Of a stretch of 20,550 nucleotides of DNA, positions 1 to 11,900 are shown one piece after another; position 1 is the first letter of the stretch; each line of letters opens with the position of its first letter. Under the pieces are notes generated by a model. It was not told the DNA's origin, searched no databases, and saw nothing but the letters and a program-made list of their open reading frames with translations. The stretch is taken from contig NW_003122907.1 of the NCBI RefSeq assembly GCF_000003605.2, forward strand, positions 461,522 to 482,071, read 5' to 3'. Source of the stretch: Saccoglossus kowalevskii. Taxonomy: Eukaryota > Hemichordata > Enteropneusta > Harrimaniidae. The position numbers and the translations under genes are program-made.

Positions 1-971
1 CATCGAACAAGAGATATGACAAACAGATAATATATACATGGTTATGTGACCTTATTATTATGCATAACTATTATAAAATATATATATTAAATATAGGATC
101 ACGCAACCAAATCTAAAATGAAAGCATCAGACATCAGATGACCATTTTGGGGTATATGCATAAATGTCTCGTGCATTGTTAGAGGTATTCAGAGCATGAA
201 TAACCTATCAGATGACTTTATATAATCACATGACCTCATTAATTAAATCAGCATATCCTATTCCGAGAAATAAACTGTAGATATGCATGTGAAACTATGA
301 TTAAAGTATTAATTCAAATATTCCCCAATTCTGCTTCCAGTACACCCAATACCCTCAGCACTGGACTTCATTCTAAGCTTTCTTTGATCTTTACTCGATT
401 TGAGAGTAGTGTTGAAGCTGTTTTGCATTGCATTGCTTTTTCTATGCTCAGAAAAAAACAAATATTTGCTAATTTGCATAATCAAACTTTGTGCCAGAAT
501 CGCCAAATATTTTCTAAACATCTATTGAGTTCATCCAAAAGTTGTGTATAGTAAACTGTGTAAAGACATTCCTCATATAGTACTCTTGTTTGCAGCCCTT
601 GTTAATCATTTCAAAGACATGCAGCTCAGCAAATAAAGTACTAAACAATTTTCAATAAAATAAATATTCTCGGTCCATTACAACATTGGTGTGCAATCTT
701 CAAAAAGTCTAGCTATATTTAATAGTTATTTAGAACAATAATTACCAAATATATTATCTACTAAATATCATATATTTATTGGTCTGAGCTTCGTTTAATT
801 AGCACTCAAGAATGGCCTGGTGAATTGCTAACTTAAATACATAGACAGCACAGAATTCTGTGTCATCACTGTTTGGTAATCTCTCATGCCTAGAGTACAT
901 TACCATGGGAACTCGCATGCGTGGATTGACCTGTACACAAGGGCCGGTCCACTGCCCTCCAGACTGATTCA

Positions 972-998
972 CTAGTCTATTATTCGTAAATAGACTAG
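972..998. repeat. Short perfect inverted repeat (hairpin)
   Basis: The 10-base arms at 972-981 and 989-998 are exact reverse complements around a 7-base spacer. The hairpin lies in a locally GC-richer patch that also holds a 14-base palindrome centred on an EcoRI-type GAATTC (849-862). It could be a remnant of a small mobile element; no function is implied. Confidence 0.5.
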
Positions 999-1539
999 CC
1001 ATCACCAATAGTTTAGTCATTTGTATCAGTTTTTCATTAGGCCCCACTAATCAGTTGATAAATATGTAAATTATGCAAATAACATACTATTTATTTAGAT
1101 AATTTTTGAAATGTAATATTTATTACGGTATATCTACAAAACTAACTTTTGAAAGGCAAGTTCGAGAAAGCCAGAATTCCAGAAAAGTCAGCAATACAGA
1201 CATTTTATTGTTGTGCTGGTATAATATTTATAATCTCAAATTACTAAGTTACTGTGGTAATTTTCCATGATGCAGCTAGCTTGTGAAAGCAAAAAATGTT
1301 AACTTTAAATGGGATTTATCGCAAGAACACAACGCGTATGCTACACATAGGCTTTCATTTATGAAGGTAGTCAGCTTGATTGCAATCAGTTAAAGCACAA
1401 TTGTTTGGGATATAGATTGGTACCAAACCAAGACTTTTAATCTCATTTCTAAAAAAAATGCTTGCATCAAGGTCACAAGTTAAATGTATGTACCAAGTCA
1501 ATTAAAATCTAATGTGGAAAGGCTCAACTTTGATGCATT

Positions 1540-1960
1540 TCGAGCACTAAATTGGCCACCATCTATCCATCTTCAATTAGATAGTGAAACGTATGCACCT
1601 GCATATACGTGATATGATGTATTATGTATAAATTTTGAATGTAATCGGTCAAGGTATCCAATGCATGCATATACCAGGTTGAAATAAAATCTCCTGATAC
1701 CGGTTGCCGAATGGACCAAATTCTTGATTTCTTGAAATGGATCATAAATGTGCAATGTATGCTTAAAGATTGAATGTGATCAGCCAAACAATGTCAGAAA
1801 TATGGCCCAGGAACACTAAATGTTAAATCAACATGGCAGCCATCTTGAATCCGATAGTAAAAGGAATGCGCATATGTATCCTAAGATGTATATATGAAGT
1901 TTGAATGCGAGTGGCTCAGGCATGCCCAAGATATAGAAGTGGGCATGCACATAGGTCAAT
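1540..1960. repeat. Degenerate repeat of about 132 bp, roughly three copies
   Basis: Related stretches of the form 'TTGAATGtaATcgGtCAAg' recur near 1634, 1767 and 1898, so the period is about 131-133 bases. A second related pair, 'GCATATacGTgataTGATGTAT', occurs near 1600 and 1870, about twice that period apart. The 'ATGGCaGCCATCTTGAAT' text near 1833 is also echoed near 1552. Copies are diverged, so borders are approximate. It is probably part of a dispersed repeat family. Confidence 0.35.
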
Positions 1961-2581
1961 CCAGTCTCAGGTTTTGTCCTGTGAGGAATGAAAAATTATG
2001 TACACACTATAAATATATCATGTAAAATAAAGCTACGATTTTCGAGTAGCATTTTTATTTTATAATAGTATCGCATTGACCATGGGCGCAAAGCATGCCC
2101 ATATCAATCATTTGACGACAATCGGAAAACAATTACTCAAGTTAATGTAACCACAAGAAAGTTAACATTGAAAACTCTGTAATAAGAATCTCTCCATTTT
2201 TATATGCTAAAACGTGAAAACCAAATAAGCACTGTCATTTTCATTAACCTGCATAAAACGAAATATGAAATCATTTTAGCAGTGTTATTATTTTTAGAAC
2301 AATCAGAAATATATTGCGAAAAAAAAATTTCACAAATATTGTCAGAATTTTCTATAAAATGTGATTCAATGGTCGGCCCATATATTTCCTCTCAGATGTG
2401 CTCTGAATAAAGGTGGTCTATTTTTATATCTATATATTTATTACCCACCAACAAACTAGCAAAAAGGGCATATCACATAACAAAAATTACATCAGTACGG
2501 CCACCAGACAGACATTTTGGATTAAATCAAGTCGGCTTACATGTAAACATTCATGACTATATTATAGTAATTTTAAAATAA

Positions 2582-2587
2582 TTTATT
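2582..2587 (-). terminator. Candidate SMARCB1 polyadenylation signal (AATAAA)
   Basis: The plus-strand bases TTTATT read AATAAA on the minus strand, about 300 bases after the SMARCB1 stop codon. It is the first canonical hexamer I see downstream of the gene. Another copy lies further on at 2437-2442, so the actual cleavage site is undetermined. Confidence 0.35.
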
Positions 2588-2887
2588 TCAAGGCATCATT
2601 TACATCTGTTCTTCTGTCAACAAAGTTGTTTTTTCAACAAACCTGACCACTCCTAATCTGTCGGGACAACATTGACGACATTTCTCTGAGCGTTAGTGTT
2701 TACGAGAATAATGTTTTTCCAGACTAGTTCGAAACAAAGACTGGAGTACTAAAGGCAGATCGAACATCATGTGTATCAACAGTCTTTGAAATCCACTACA
2801 TGAATAGTGTATTTATACAAACACATGGACGAACTTGCCTAAAGTGGTTTGATATTTAAGCTGACTGCAGTAAAATGAACCGATCAG

Positions 2888-2927
2888 CTACCATGTTGGT
2901 GCAGTGTTAGCCAAACGACGCATACGC
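2888..2927 (-). CDS. SMARCB1: SMARCB1 exon 9, terminal coding part
   Basis: Forty coding bases, as in human, giving [13 protein letters not shown] and a TAG stop at 2888-2890 (plus-strand CTA). The only change from the human tail is threonine for alanine next to the last tryptophan. The acceptor has a strong pyrimidine tract (TTTTTTTCTTTTCAG). The arginine cluster completes the basic helix. Confidence 0.95.
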
Positions 2928-5900
2928 CTGAAAAGAAAAAAAATATCAAGAAATTAATAAACAGATATTAAAAGATGGTGGTTGGCATAGCAACATAAAC
3001 ATTACACATGTTGTAACTATATGTAGCTGCTAAAACAACTGCAAATCTACAGGAACTGTACTCCGAATTTATACAAATCAAATTCTTAATGTCTGCAAGT
3101 TTTTTAATGAAATTTCAGGTTTAATTCTCACCTTGTATTTCTGTCTTGATCTCGTATTTTCTTTTCCATTTCTTGATCTGTTAGTGTTTCTAAAAATGGA
3201 CACCACTGATCTGCTTCCGCCTGGTTACGAACTGCTATTTCTACTGTTGGCAGTGGTGATTCACTGAGATGTAGAATATAAATAAATGAAGGAAATTAAA
3301 CTTGCATGTATACATTTAACTTTTTCAAAGTGAGTCATAATTTAATAAATGCCATTTTGGTTTATGCATGCTTCTATTGTAGATGCCCCTCTAATAGCAA
3401 AAATATGGAATTACCATAATAACAGCCATGAATGTAAAATATGATATTTACCTAAAAGCATATGTTCTTTGATGCCAGCTGAGTTGTCCTCGTATACTAT
3501 AGGCAATGGCAGTAACAAACTCACCACCAAGTCCAAGTTCAGAACATAGTTTCAGTGAAAACTCCTCAGGGCTATTATCTTTTTCTGTCATGTCCCATTC
3601 AAACTGGTCAACCAAAGATATATTTCCCACGTGGATATTGAGCTGAGGTGAGCAATATTGATACAAGTACATAAATAAACTTTCCTTGTATGACATCAGT
3701 CCCGCTGATGCAGGGTTATAGCCAGAAAATACAAAGTACCTGTCTGAAAAACTTTATTGAAATGAAAGATAGCAGTGGCTAGTATGTAACCACAGAATAG
3801 CAATCAATTTTTTGGTGATTATGGTTATTTTGTAGTTTACTGGTAATTTTCAATAACAATTAGATAGCTTTGTAGAAATTTTGCTTATCAAATGAAATTC
3901 TGTCAGTTTTTTTTTTTCAAACAAAACAAAAGAATATCACTATCATTCCTCCTGACCATTTAATATTATTTAATGTTCAAACTGCAAGTGCTGACAGATA
4001 GTGGATTTCGCCACAGAAACCATATTCCTGTTTGGGGGTACACAATAAGGGCTGTGTGGCCATCTCTGTATCTTGTAGCAATTTAATGTGCTATCCTGGG
4101 ATCAACCATGCCCTGTTAAATACAAGCACCTGCTTACCTTCCCCATACAGTTACATTTGTTGTTGCCAGTGGATTTAGCCTTCCCAGTTTGCGGACATAG
4201 GTAACTAGTAACCGCCATATTGTTCCACTGGGCCAGGATTTTGGCCCAAAGGTACGTGATTAAGTGACATAATTTGAAAATATTCCAATTTTAGTTTCCC
4301 GTAAACAAGTCTTTATTACTGCAATGAAGCCATGCCAACTCAGTCTGCCTGCTTAGACTTCCTATTTGAGATGGTTCTGGTATTTCTCGCTATTTGCGCA
4401 ACAAAGAACACAGTTTTATATTCACGCAACTTTTGAGAGCAAAAGGAGAACCCTGCTTCATATATAGAACGACCACAAGCGTAAGTACTGCCGTCAGGTT
4501 ACCAAGGGAAATAGAACAAGGAATGAGAACGTGATGAACCAATCATAATGCCTGAACCATTACTAGTTACCAGCCTTTTGTGGCTTGGTGCGCCATGACA
4601 CTTGTACTGTATGTCATTTCGACATCATGGTAGCATATTAACACTAGAGGGCTCGGCTCACTCACCTTCAAAATAACCCTTTGGTCTGTTTGATCTTCTA
4701 GTATACTATTGTCAGCAGGGAATGCTTCTATCTGCGTTCTAATGGCTTGTGATATAGCAGGCACAAAATTGATGGGATTTAACTCAAGATCATCGGCAAG
4801 AATTTCAGCAAAGATTTCTGGGGTTATTAGAGTTTCTGTCAAAAATAAAATCAAGCATGTAATTATATAGTAATTGTTATACATCTGTTGATGTCCCTGT
4901 ATAAGTTACAATTATGCTAGTCAGTATGTAGTATTTCTGCTCTTAAACATCTCATTACCAAAATTAAAAAATTTGTAAATTCTTGAAACACAATTTGTTT
5001 AAAAATATTAACGAGTTCCTGAAAACTTGGGCAGAGTCCAAATGATCAAGTATGTATTGTAAAACCACTTATTTTCACTATTTCGATGCTTTGAGCGATT
5101 TCACTGAGTTTTAAGTTCATTATCCTGGCAGGAAACAAGTTCTATTGTTATTTTATATGTCCGCATGGATTTAATATTACTTTAATATTACTATAACAGT
5201 TGAAAATATATACAGTGATAAACATGGTACAGCTGCATGAATTGTTTTTCTCCCCATACTGTTCCACCATGGATAAAATGATGACAAGTACTACAAATAT
5301 CATGACATTTACTATACCATATTAGCAGTGATATCCAGGATAAACATCACAATGATATGCCGCATAGTCTTGTGATAATATTTAATTTGGATAGAAATTG
5401 TGCTGTTAGAAAGAAGAAACTGAGTATTACCATTGAGGTCATTTTGACACAGAAACTTACCATTTTTGTTCCAAGTAAAAGTATCTCTTAGTTTTTGTCC
5501 TTCAAGTTCCATATCTAGTCTGATTGGTACAAGGACGTCTCGCTGTGCAGCATTATCATGTATCAGAGCCGGATCATGGTCATCAAAACTGCAAGAAATG
5601 CAGAAAACTATCAAAGCCTTGCCTGCATATGGAATTCTGATTTCTGATGTAAGCAATGTTTTACTCCATGAATTAAAAACTATCAGAGCACCATCTCTTG
5701 ATCAAAAGTTTGGCACCCGTAGTTTGGTTATTCATAGGAGTGCTTATCGATTATCTGATATTTTGTTTTCTGTTAAGATAGTTTGTGTATTTTATTGGTA
5801 TGTTTGCAAATGTGTATTAGACTCAATTGCAACAATTCTTCCCACGAGTTGACATTAAAACCCATTCTAGTATTCCCATGGGATTTGGGAAATACATGTA

Positions 5901-8900
5901 CATTACCAATGATATTAATCACAAGATAAATAATTTTCTTCATTGAACACATACACCAATGTATATATTCCTTCTGGACTCTTAACCTTTGAATGTGTAT
6001 CAACAGTAATCAGTCAAGCAGAAACAGTAAAATGAGATTTTCACTACGACTTTCTCAATTTTTGCATATTTTCACATAGGATATTTGTCGTTCACACTAT
6101 TAAAAGGTAGATTTTATACTAATGAATTAGGTGACCAAATTTGATAGAGTTTTGGAATAGAATTAGTAAAGTTATTGTGCACACAACAATTATTAACAAC
6201 AACGAAAATGCTGACAGGCATTTTTTCAGTTACAGTTACTTTTGATTTGTGTGCTTCTAATCCTGCCAAATTTTCTTTATAGAAAAAACCTTTCTTACCA
6301 AAGTGGGAATGTCCTTTGTCTTTTTGGTCCTATTCTATTTCTGTTTATAGCTGTAGAACATGGGACAGCGTCCAAATGATGGGAGCTGTTTGGTATTGCC
6401 GGCACCCAGTCTCTTCGCTTGGATTTTCCTTCCCTGCAAAGTAACACATTTATAAATATCGATGAGTTGAAAGAGATACAAAATGTAGCTGCATCCCTGT
6501 TAACTTGTTTGTCATTCAACCAGATTTGTCATTTATCAAAGAAAGTTAAAAACCTATGTATTTTTTAAAATTAAATCCAGACAATGATCTTAGAAAGAAC
6601 TCCCGTGTGCTGAGAGTATTGGAGACACATTAAAAATTAATTCAAAATTACTTGAACTTGAGATGTTGATGGAAACGCAGAAAATTAATTATGCAAATAA
6701 GGTAACAAACAGATTTAAGTGTAAAACTAATAAGATCTGCACAATGTACCAAGTTTTATTCAAATGTGATGATCAATACTTAAGATATACAGTATTAATT
6801 ACGTTAATTAGGTGATTAAGAAGCATAAATATTTACCAAAAACTAATATGGTGTATAATCCTAGGTTCATTGAAATGTGATGGGTACTCTTTAAAAGTTT
6901 CATTGAAATCCAATGAGTGGTTTTCAGACATCAGTGCAACAGCCATAGAACAGCAAAAAATTAACTAATTATGCAAATTAGGTAATTAATAAGCACAATT
7001 ATTTATCCCAAAATTAATCAGGTCTCTGCATAGTTCTAGAATATCTATGTCGCAAGTCTCATTGAAATGTGATGATTAGTACTTGAGATATCTGGTGAAA
7101 AGCTGAAAATTAACTAATTATGCTAATAAGGTGATTAATATGCACAAATATTTACCCCAAAACTAATTAGGTCTCTGCACAGTCCTCAAGTAACTATGTA
7201 CCAAGTTTCATTATAACTCGAAATATCAAAAGCTGAAAATTAATTAATTATGCAAATTAGGTAATTAATATGTACTGATATTACCCTAAAAACTATCAGG
7301 TCTGTGCAGTGTCATATGACATCTATGTACCAAGTTTTATTGAAATGTTATTAGTACATTATGTAAATTAGGTAATTAATAATATTAACAGATTTTTACC
7401 CAAAACTAATCAAATTAGTTCAGAGCATCCATGTGCCAAGTTTCATTGAAATCCAATGAGTGGTTCTTCAAAAATCAGTGGAACAGTCATAGAACAGCTT
7501 AAAATCAGTTAATTATCATGTAAATTAGGTAATTAATATTCATAGATTTTTACCCAAAACTAATCAAACCTGCATATTGGTTCAGAACATCCATGTGCCA
7601 AGTTTCATCAAAATCCAATGAGTGGTTCTTCAAATATCAGTGGACCAGTCATGGAACAGCTTGAAATCAGTTAATTATCATTCAAATTAGGTAATTAATA
7701 TTCATAGATTTTTACCGAAAACTAATCAAACCTGCATATTGGTTCAGAGCATCCATGTGCCAAGTTTCATCAAAATCCAATGAGTGGTTCTTCAGATATC
7801 AGTGGAACAGTCTTGGAACAGCTAATTATCATGCAAATTAGGTAATTAATATTCATAGATTTTTACCAAAACCTAATCAGCTCTGCGCATTATCCCAGAG
7901 CATCTATGTATCAAGTTTCACCAAAATTTGATTAGTGGTTCTTGAGATAATGGTGGAACAAAAAAAGTTACATACATACATACATACTACATGACAGACA
8001 TACAGACAGGGTAACTGCAAAGACTCCCTTTTGTGCTTCGCACACGGGAGTCAAAAACACAATATCCCGTAGACAGTGTGTAATATGATGCAAACTGTTT
8101 GCAATAAAACTCCATATCAGTTTTGCAGTGAGATTTACCATAGGATGAAATATACCAACACAACTGATAAGTAGAATACCAGTCACTTACTAGTAACTGC
8201 TTTGATTGAAAATATAAATACATTTTGTTGATGGGTAACCATGCCTTTGGCCATGATTGACCATCTTACCCTATAATTTGGTTTTCTGACTTGTATTTTA
8301 CCTCCACATTATTGACTCCACATGTTGACCTAACATGTAATAATTTACCAGATATTTATTCAAAGCACAATAGTATGACGCTTACATCATTGTAGTGTAG
8401 TTATATGTTTAGCTCCCAAGAGTTTCCTATTCACAGATTCTGAACTTTTAATTTATATTTGATTCAGTGAAATAGAAATTCAGGCGATGGTGAGCACATA
8501 GCGCCCTCAGAAGCCATTTAGTGAATACACCTTGAGAGGGCGTTCTTCTCACAGGATTCTTTAATCTCTCCCAGAATGTGACCCTGCTCTAGTGTAGTAG
8601 AAGCTTAACCCATAAGCATCCAATTATCCATATCTATCCAAGCAATGACAGAATGAGCATAGCAATAGGGTGAACACTATTCACATCGCCATCAGCAACT
8701 AGCCATTTTAATGAAGAAGTTACTGCATTTGCAGTTGACCCATTAGATTAATATATATAAAATAAAGCACTGCTCTTGCGATTTTTATGTTAGTAGACCC
8801 AGGCATTAGGCTAGGACTAGTATATTTTTTGGGGCACTGAGCACACACTAGAAAAGGCTACTTTGCCACATGTGATGCAAGTATTTGCAGTGATTACCTG

Positions 8901-11900
8901 AGATGGCACACTGGAGATGGCTATTTGGGGTCATGTGTGAAGTGCTTACCTGAGAGGAGTGGGATCAACAGAGATGGAAACAGCTTTGTATTTTTCATCG
9001 TTTCCTTCAAGAATTTCTTCTACCTCTGAGGCTTTCAACAAAGTAACATTGGTGGCTAAGCTGTGCTGACCAAAACCTAAGAAAATTGTTAATTTGTAAT
9101 GAATAATCACAGAAATTTAACCATTGTTGCCCGGACTTTGACATGTAAAGGGACTATCTGATAGTTTCAATTTTAAAGGTCTTGACTGACTTTAATGAAA
9201 GAAGGTACATTGATATAAATGGGTAGTACAGTTATGATGAGTGGGGCCAAAAATATGTGGAATTGTGGTGCAATCAGGATTTATCAGACACAACCCTTGG
9301 ATGCCACCCCTTGTTGTGTAAATGGTACAGCCCATTAACAAAATCAAATCAATTTGACTTGATGGAAGGATAAAAACAAAACTATCAGATTATAGTACCC
9401 TTTAACGGGAAAATTTAAGGTTAATACAACAGAGATCACTTTAGCTGAAAATGTCTATTTTTTTTAAGGTTAAGTTTGACATTTTCTTTGCAGCTCCTCA
9501 AGACGTTAGATAGAACCCCAGCATCTGAATAGATTCACATATGGGGTATGAGGAATAACAAGTGAAATGCTAAATTTAACACTTTTTGAATTTTGATATA
9601 ACAAACTGTACTGAAAGATATTTAAAGCAGTGATATGAGGGAGATCACTTTTAAACCAAGAAATTGAAAATTTGGTTCAGGCTGCATAAACATTTCTGAC
9701 ATTTCTGGTTAATTCATTTTCTAAAATCAAATATTTTATTTTGAAATTGTTCTAAACCAGTGCTTCAATTTATTCTAGAATTCTGTCAAAAACCAAAAAA
9801 AGCTGTCACACACACATTTTCAATCGACATACAGAATGACTAGAAACAAACTTTCAGCTACTTGAGTGTTTGTACACGACATACATTTACAACAGAAATC
9901 AAAATATTTTCAGCAAAGTTTGACAGTGTTGTATCAACTTCCTACATGTGCTGGAGTCAGACTAGACTAGCTATTCTTAAGAATGTCATGATTTCATTTC
10001 TACACACTACCTGTGAAAGAAAATAAAAAAACAAACAAAATTAGAAAATAGGAGAGCATGGTTAGTTAAAAGCAAAAATAGTATCAGATGTTTAATTGGC
10101 TACTTTATTGTCTGTGCCTATCCTATGTCTGTTTTTACCATTTTGTCCATTTTTCTTCTTTCGGGCGCCGTGTTTCCTACGAAAAAATCAGAATGTGGTA
10201 TCATGATGTAGTGAATGACACATGATGCAAAATGTGCAATGCAATCTACGGATGTATTACTGAAACCCAAGCAAATGAAGGAGGGGCAAAAAAAAAAAAA
10301 GGAAAAAAAAGACAAGTTTGCATTTTAGTGGTTTTAGTGGATGCAGTTGCCAAAAAAAAAAAAAAAAAAAACACCAGGGAAGTCAGCAGACCATGCAATA
10401 AAACCATGGAATGGGTTTATCTATGGCTAGCATTTATGATGATGATGACAAACCAAACACACTCAGCAAGAAACATGCAATGCAGTTAAAGAACAAGAAA
10501 AGACAGCATGGAGAACATGCTTGAGACTTGAAATGAGTACATGATGATAGACGACTATACACAGACAAAACAGTAAAATTGTACAGCTAGGATAGGCAAC
10601 ATAAACCCCCCCCCCATCCCGAACAATTTAAATTTACCTAAAAAGGCTTCTACATGTATATTTTTATTGCTTATGTGTTGTGGACACGTTACTCAAAGAG
10701 TAGCAGAGTACCCAGTCTGTAGTATGCTAAGAATGTATGGTTCAAGACAATTTTTGTTTTTTGCAAAACACAAAGAATGATTTGGAAAACATTAAGAAGA
10801 TTTGTCTTATGTTTTCGGATAAATTCTTTGAATTTACTAACATCACTACAAGATTTCAGCCTAGCAACTACCGTAACTATAAAATCTGCAGAGAGTCAGA
10901 TTTTAGAAAACCTTTAATATCAGGTGATACTAAACTACATGTACATGCACAGTGTAGGATAAGTCAAGATTCTAAAATCAATCTCCAGTTCAGGTTCAGA
11001 GTAGACAAAATCTCAATACGGTACACTCCACTTGGTCAGAGTCTATCGTTAGGAAAAAAAAAACACATACATGGTACATGAGATATGACAAATGTTCTAG
11101 ACAATATGTTAAAAAGGAAATTTAGATGACAAGAAGAAGAAAGTCACATGAAACATGTAAAATCATGTAAATAAATGCTTTTACTTACGTTCTCCCAAGC
11201 TGACTATTTGTTTCCTTTCATCCACAGTGGCCAACCGTCTCCATAGTGATGGGTACTTTTTATATAGAGAGCCACGGAACATGCGCAAGTAATTACCAAC
11301 CTGATAATAACAAATGGTTTATTGCAATATTTTGTTACAGCAAAGATTAAAAGGGCGTTGATCGTCATGTCGTTTCTTGCTCAGTGAGGGACTCATAGCA
11401 ACACACACAATGTGTGTAAAATGTCTTGTTTGTTTACATCATATTCGCATGACGACCACCTTTCTTTAAATACAGATACCCAATACACAAATGTTTACTG
11501 TATAGAGTTATCTATTTAAAAAACTTGGGAAGGGGGGGGGGGGCATGGCTTGAAGTTTTTCAGCACAGACTGTATTAATTAAAACATACATGACAACTAA
11601 TTTTTTATTTGCTATTTTAGTGAATATGACTTCATCATTTGATTGATTTTATTTCGCATCATGATCCCAAATATTCAGATGAATGAGCATTTACGAAAAA
11701 TGCCAAGAACCACAACTGTAAAAATAGACTTCAGCTGTCAGCAGATTATAAACACTGATGTACATGTACCTGCTCATCATATCAGTAAGGTAATGTGATG
11801 ACAACAATGTAACAATGGAGTTTGCATTGATGCCATTGGATATTCCCTATTTTATTCTTATGATGCCAAGGCAATTTTATCAATTGTGGTCTGGAAAATG

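Larger units (their letters stand above)
1..2887. other. Sequence downstream of SMARCB1, no supported gene
   Basis: AT-rich sequence beyond the SMARCB1 stop codon. It should contain the SMARCB1 3' UTR at its right end and then intergenic DNA. The only open frames are short and show no recognisable domain or convincing splice context. A minus-strand frame at 799-1047 sits in a locally GC-richer patch but cannot be assigned. A degenerate repeat at about 1540-1960 and a small hairpin at 972-998 are the only structures I can point to. Confidence 0.6.
6599..8052. mobile_element. Non-autonomous repeat element with internal tandem units and matching termini
   Basis: About nine diverged units of roughly 105-160 bases (mostly near 155). 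Each carries 'ATTATGCAAATTAGGTAATTA', then 'TTTACCCAAAACTAATCA', then 'CCAAGTTTCATtgAAATCCA' and often 'ATGAGTGGTTCTTCAgATAT'. The conserved CAAGTTTCAT word recurs near 6750, 6891, 7052, 7201, 7331, 7437, 7599, 7758 and 7911. The left edge ACTCCCGTGTGC (6599-6610) is the exact reverse complement of GCACACGGGAGT (8040-8051) near the right edge. A CATA/CAGA microsatellite precedes the right-hand hairpin. No transposase frame is present, so it would depend on an outside enzyme. Class is undetermined; a hairpin end recalls Helitron-like elements but no CTRR end is seen. Confidence 0.65.
6434..8949. other. SMARCB1 intron 3
   Basis: The longest SMARCB1 intron (2,516 bases). Over half is a tandem repeat element with a hairpin end (6599-8052), described separately. 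The remaining 8053-8949 is unique-looking AT-rich sequence in which I recognise nothing. Confidence 0.8.
9077..11188. other. SMARCB1 intron 2
   Basis: A 2,112-base intron. It contains an inverted-repeat element at 9146-9404, several long A-tracts on the plus strand (around 10268-10310 and 10351-10370) and a C-run near 10607-10616. The A-tracts would be T-tracts in the SMARCB1 transcript. An open frame at 10737-11081 has no recognisable domain and is treated as chance. Confidence 0.75.

Noticed and set aside
5466-5852. 128-codon plus-strand frame opposite SMARCB1 exon 5
   Set aside because: Antisense shadow of a firmly identified exon.
6599-8052. Regularly spaced repeats as a CRISPR array
   Set aside because: Units are about 155 bases, diverged, without constant repeats and unique spacers, and the genome is eukaryotic.
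10232-10489. Lysine-rich plus-strand frame
   Set aside because: Created by oligo-A tracts inside SMARCB1 intron 2, with no domain.
10737-11081. 114-codon plus-strand frame in SMARCB1 intron 2
   Set aside because: No recognisable motif, no splice context, and such lengths are expected by chance.
11730-11780. Possible C/D-box snoRNA on the minus strand (ATGATGA followed by CTGA)
   Set aside because: The boxes are too close together and no terminal stem is visible.
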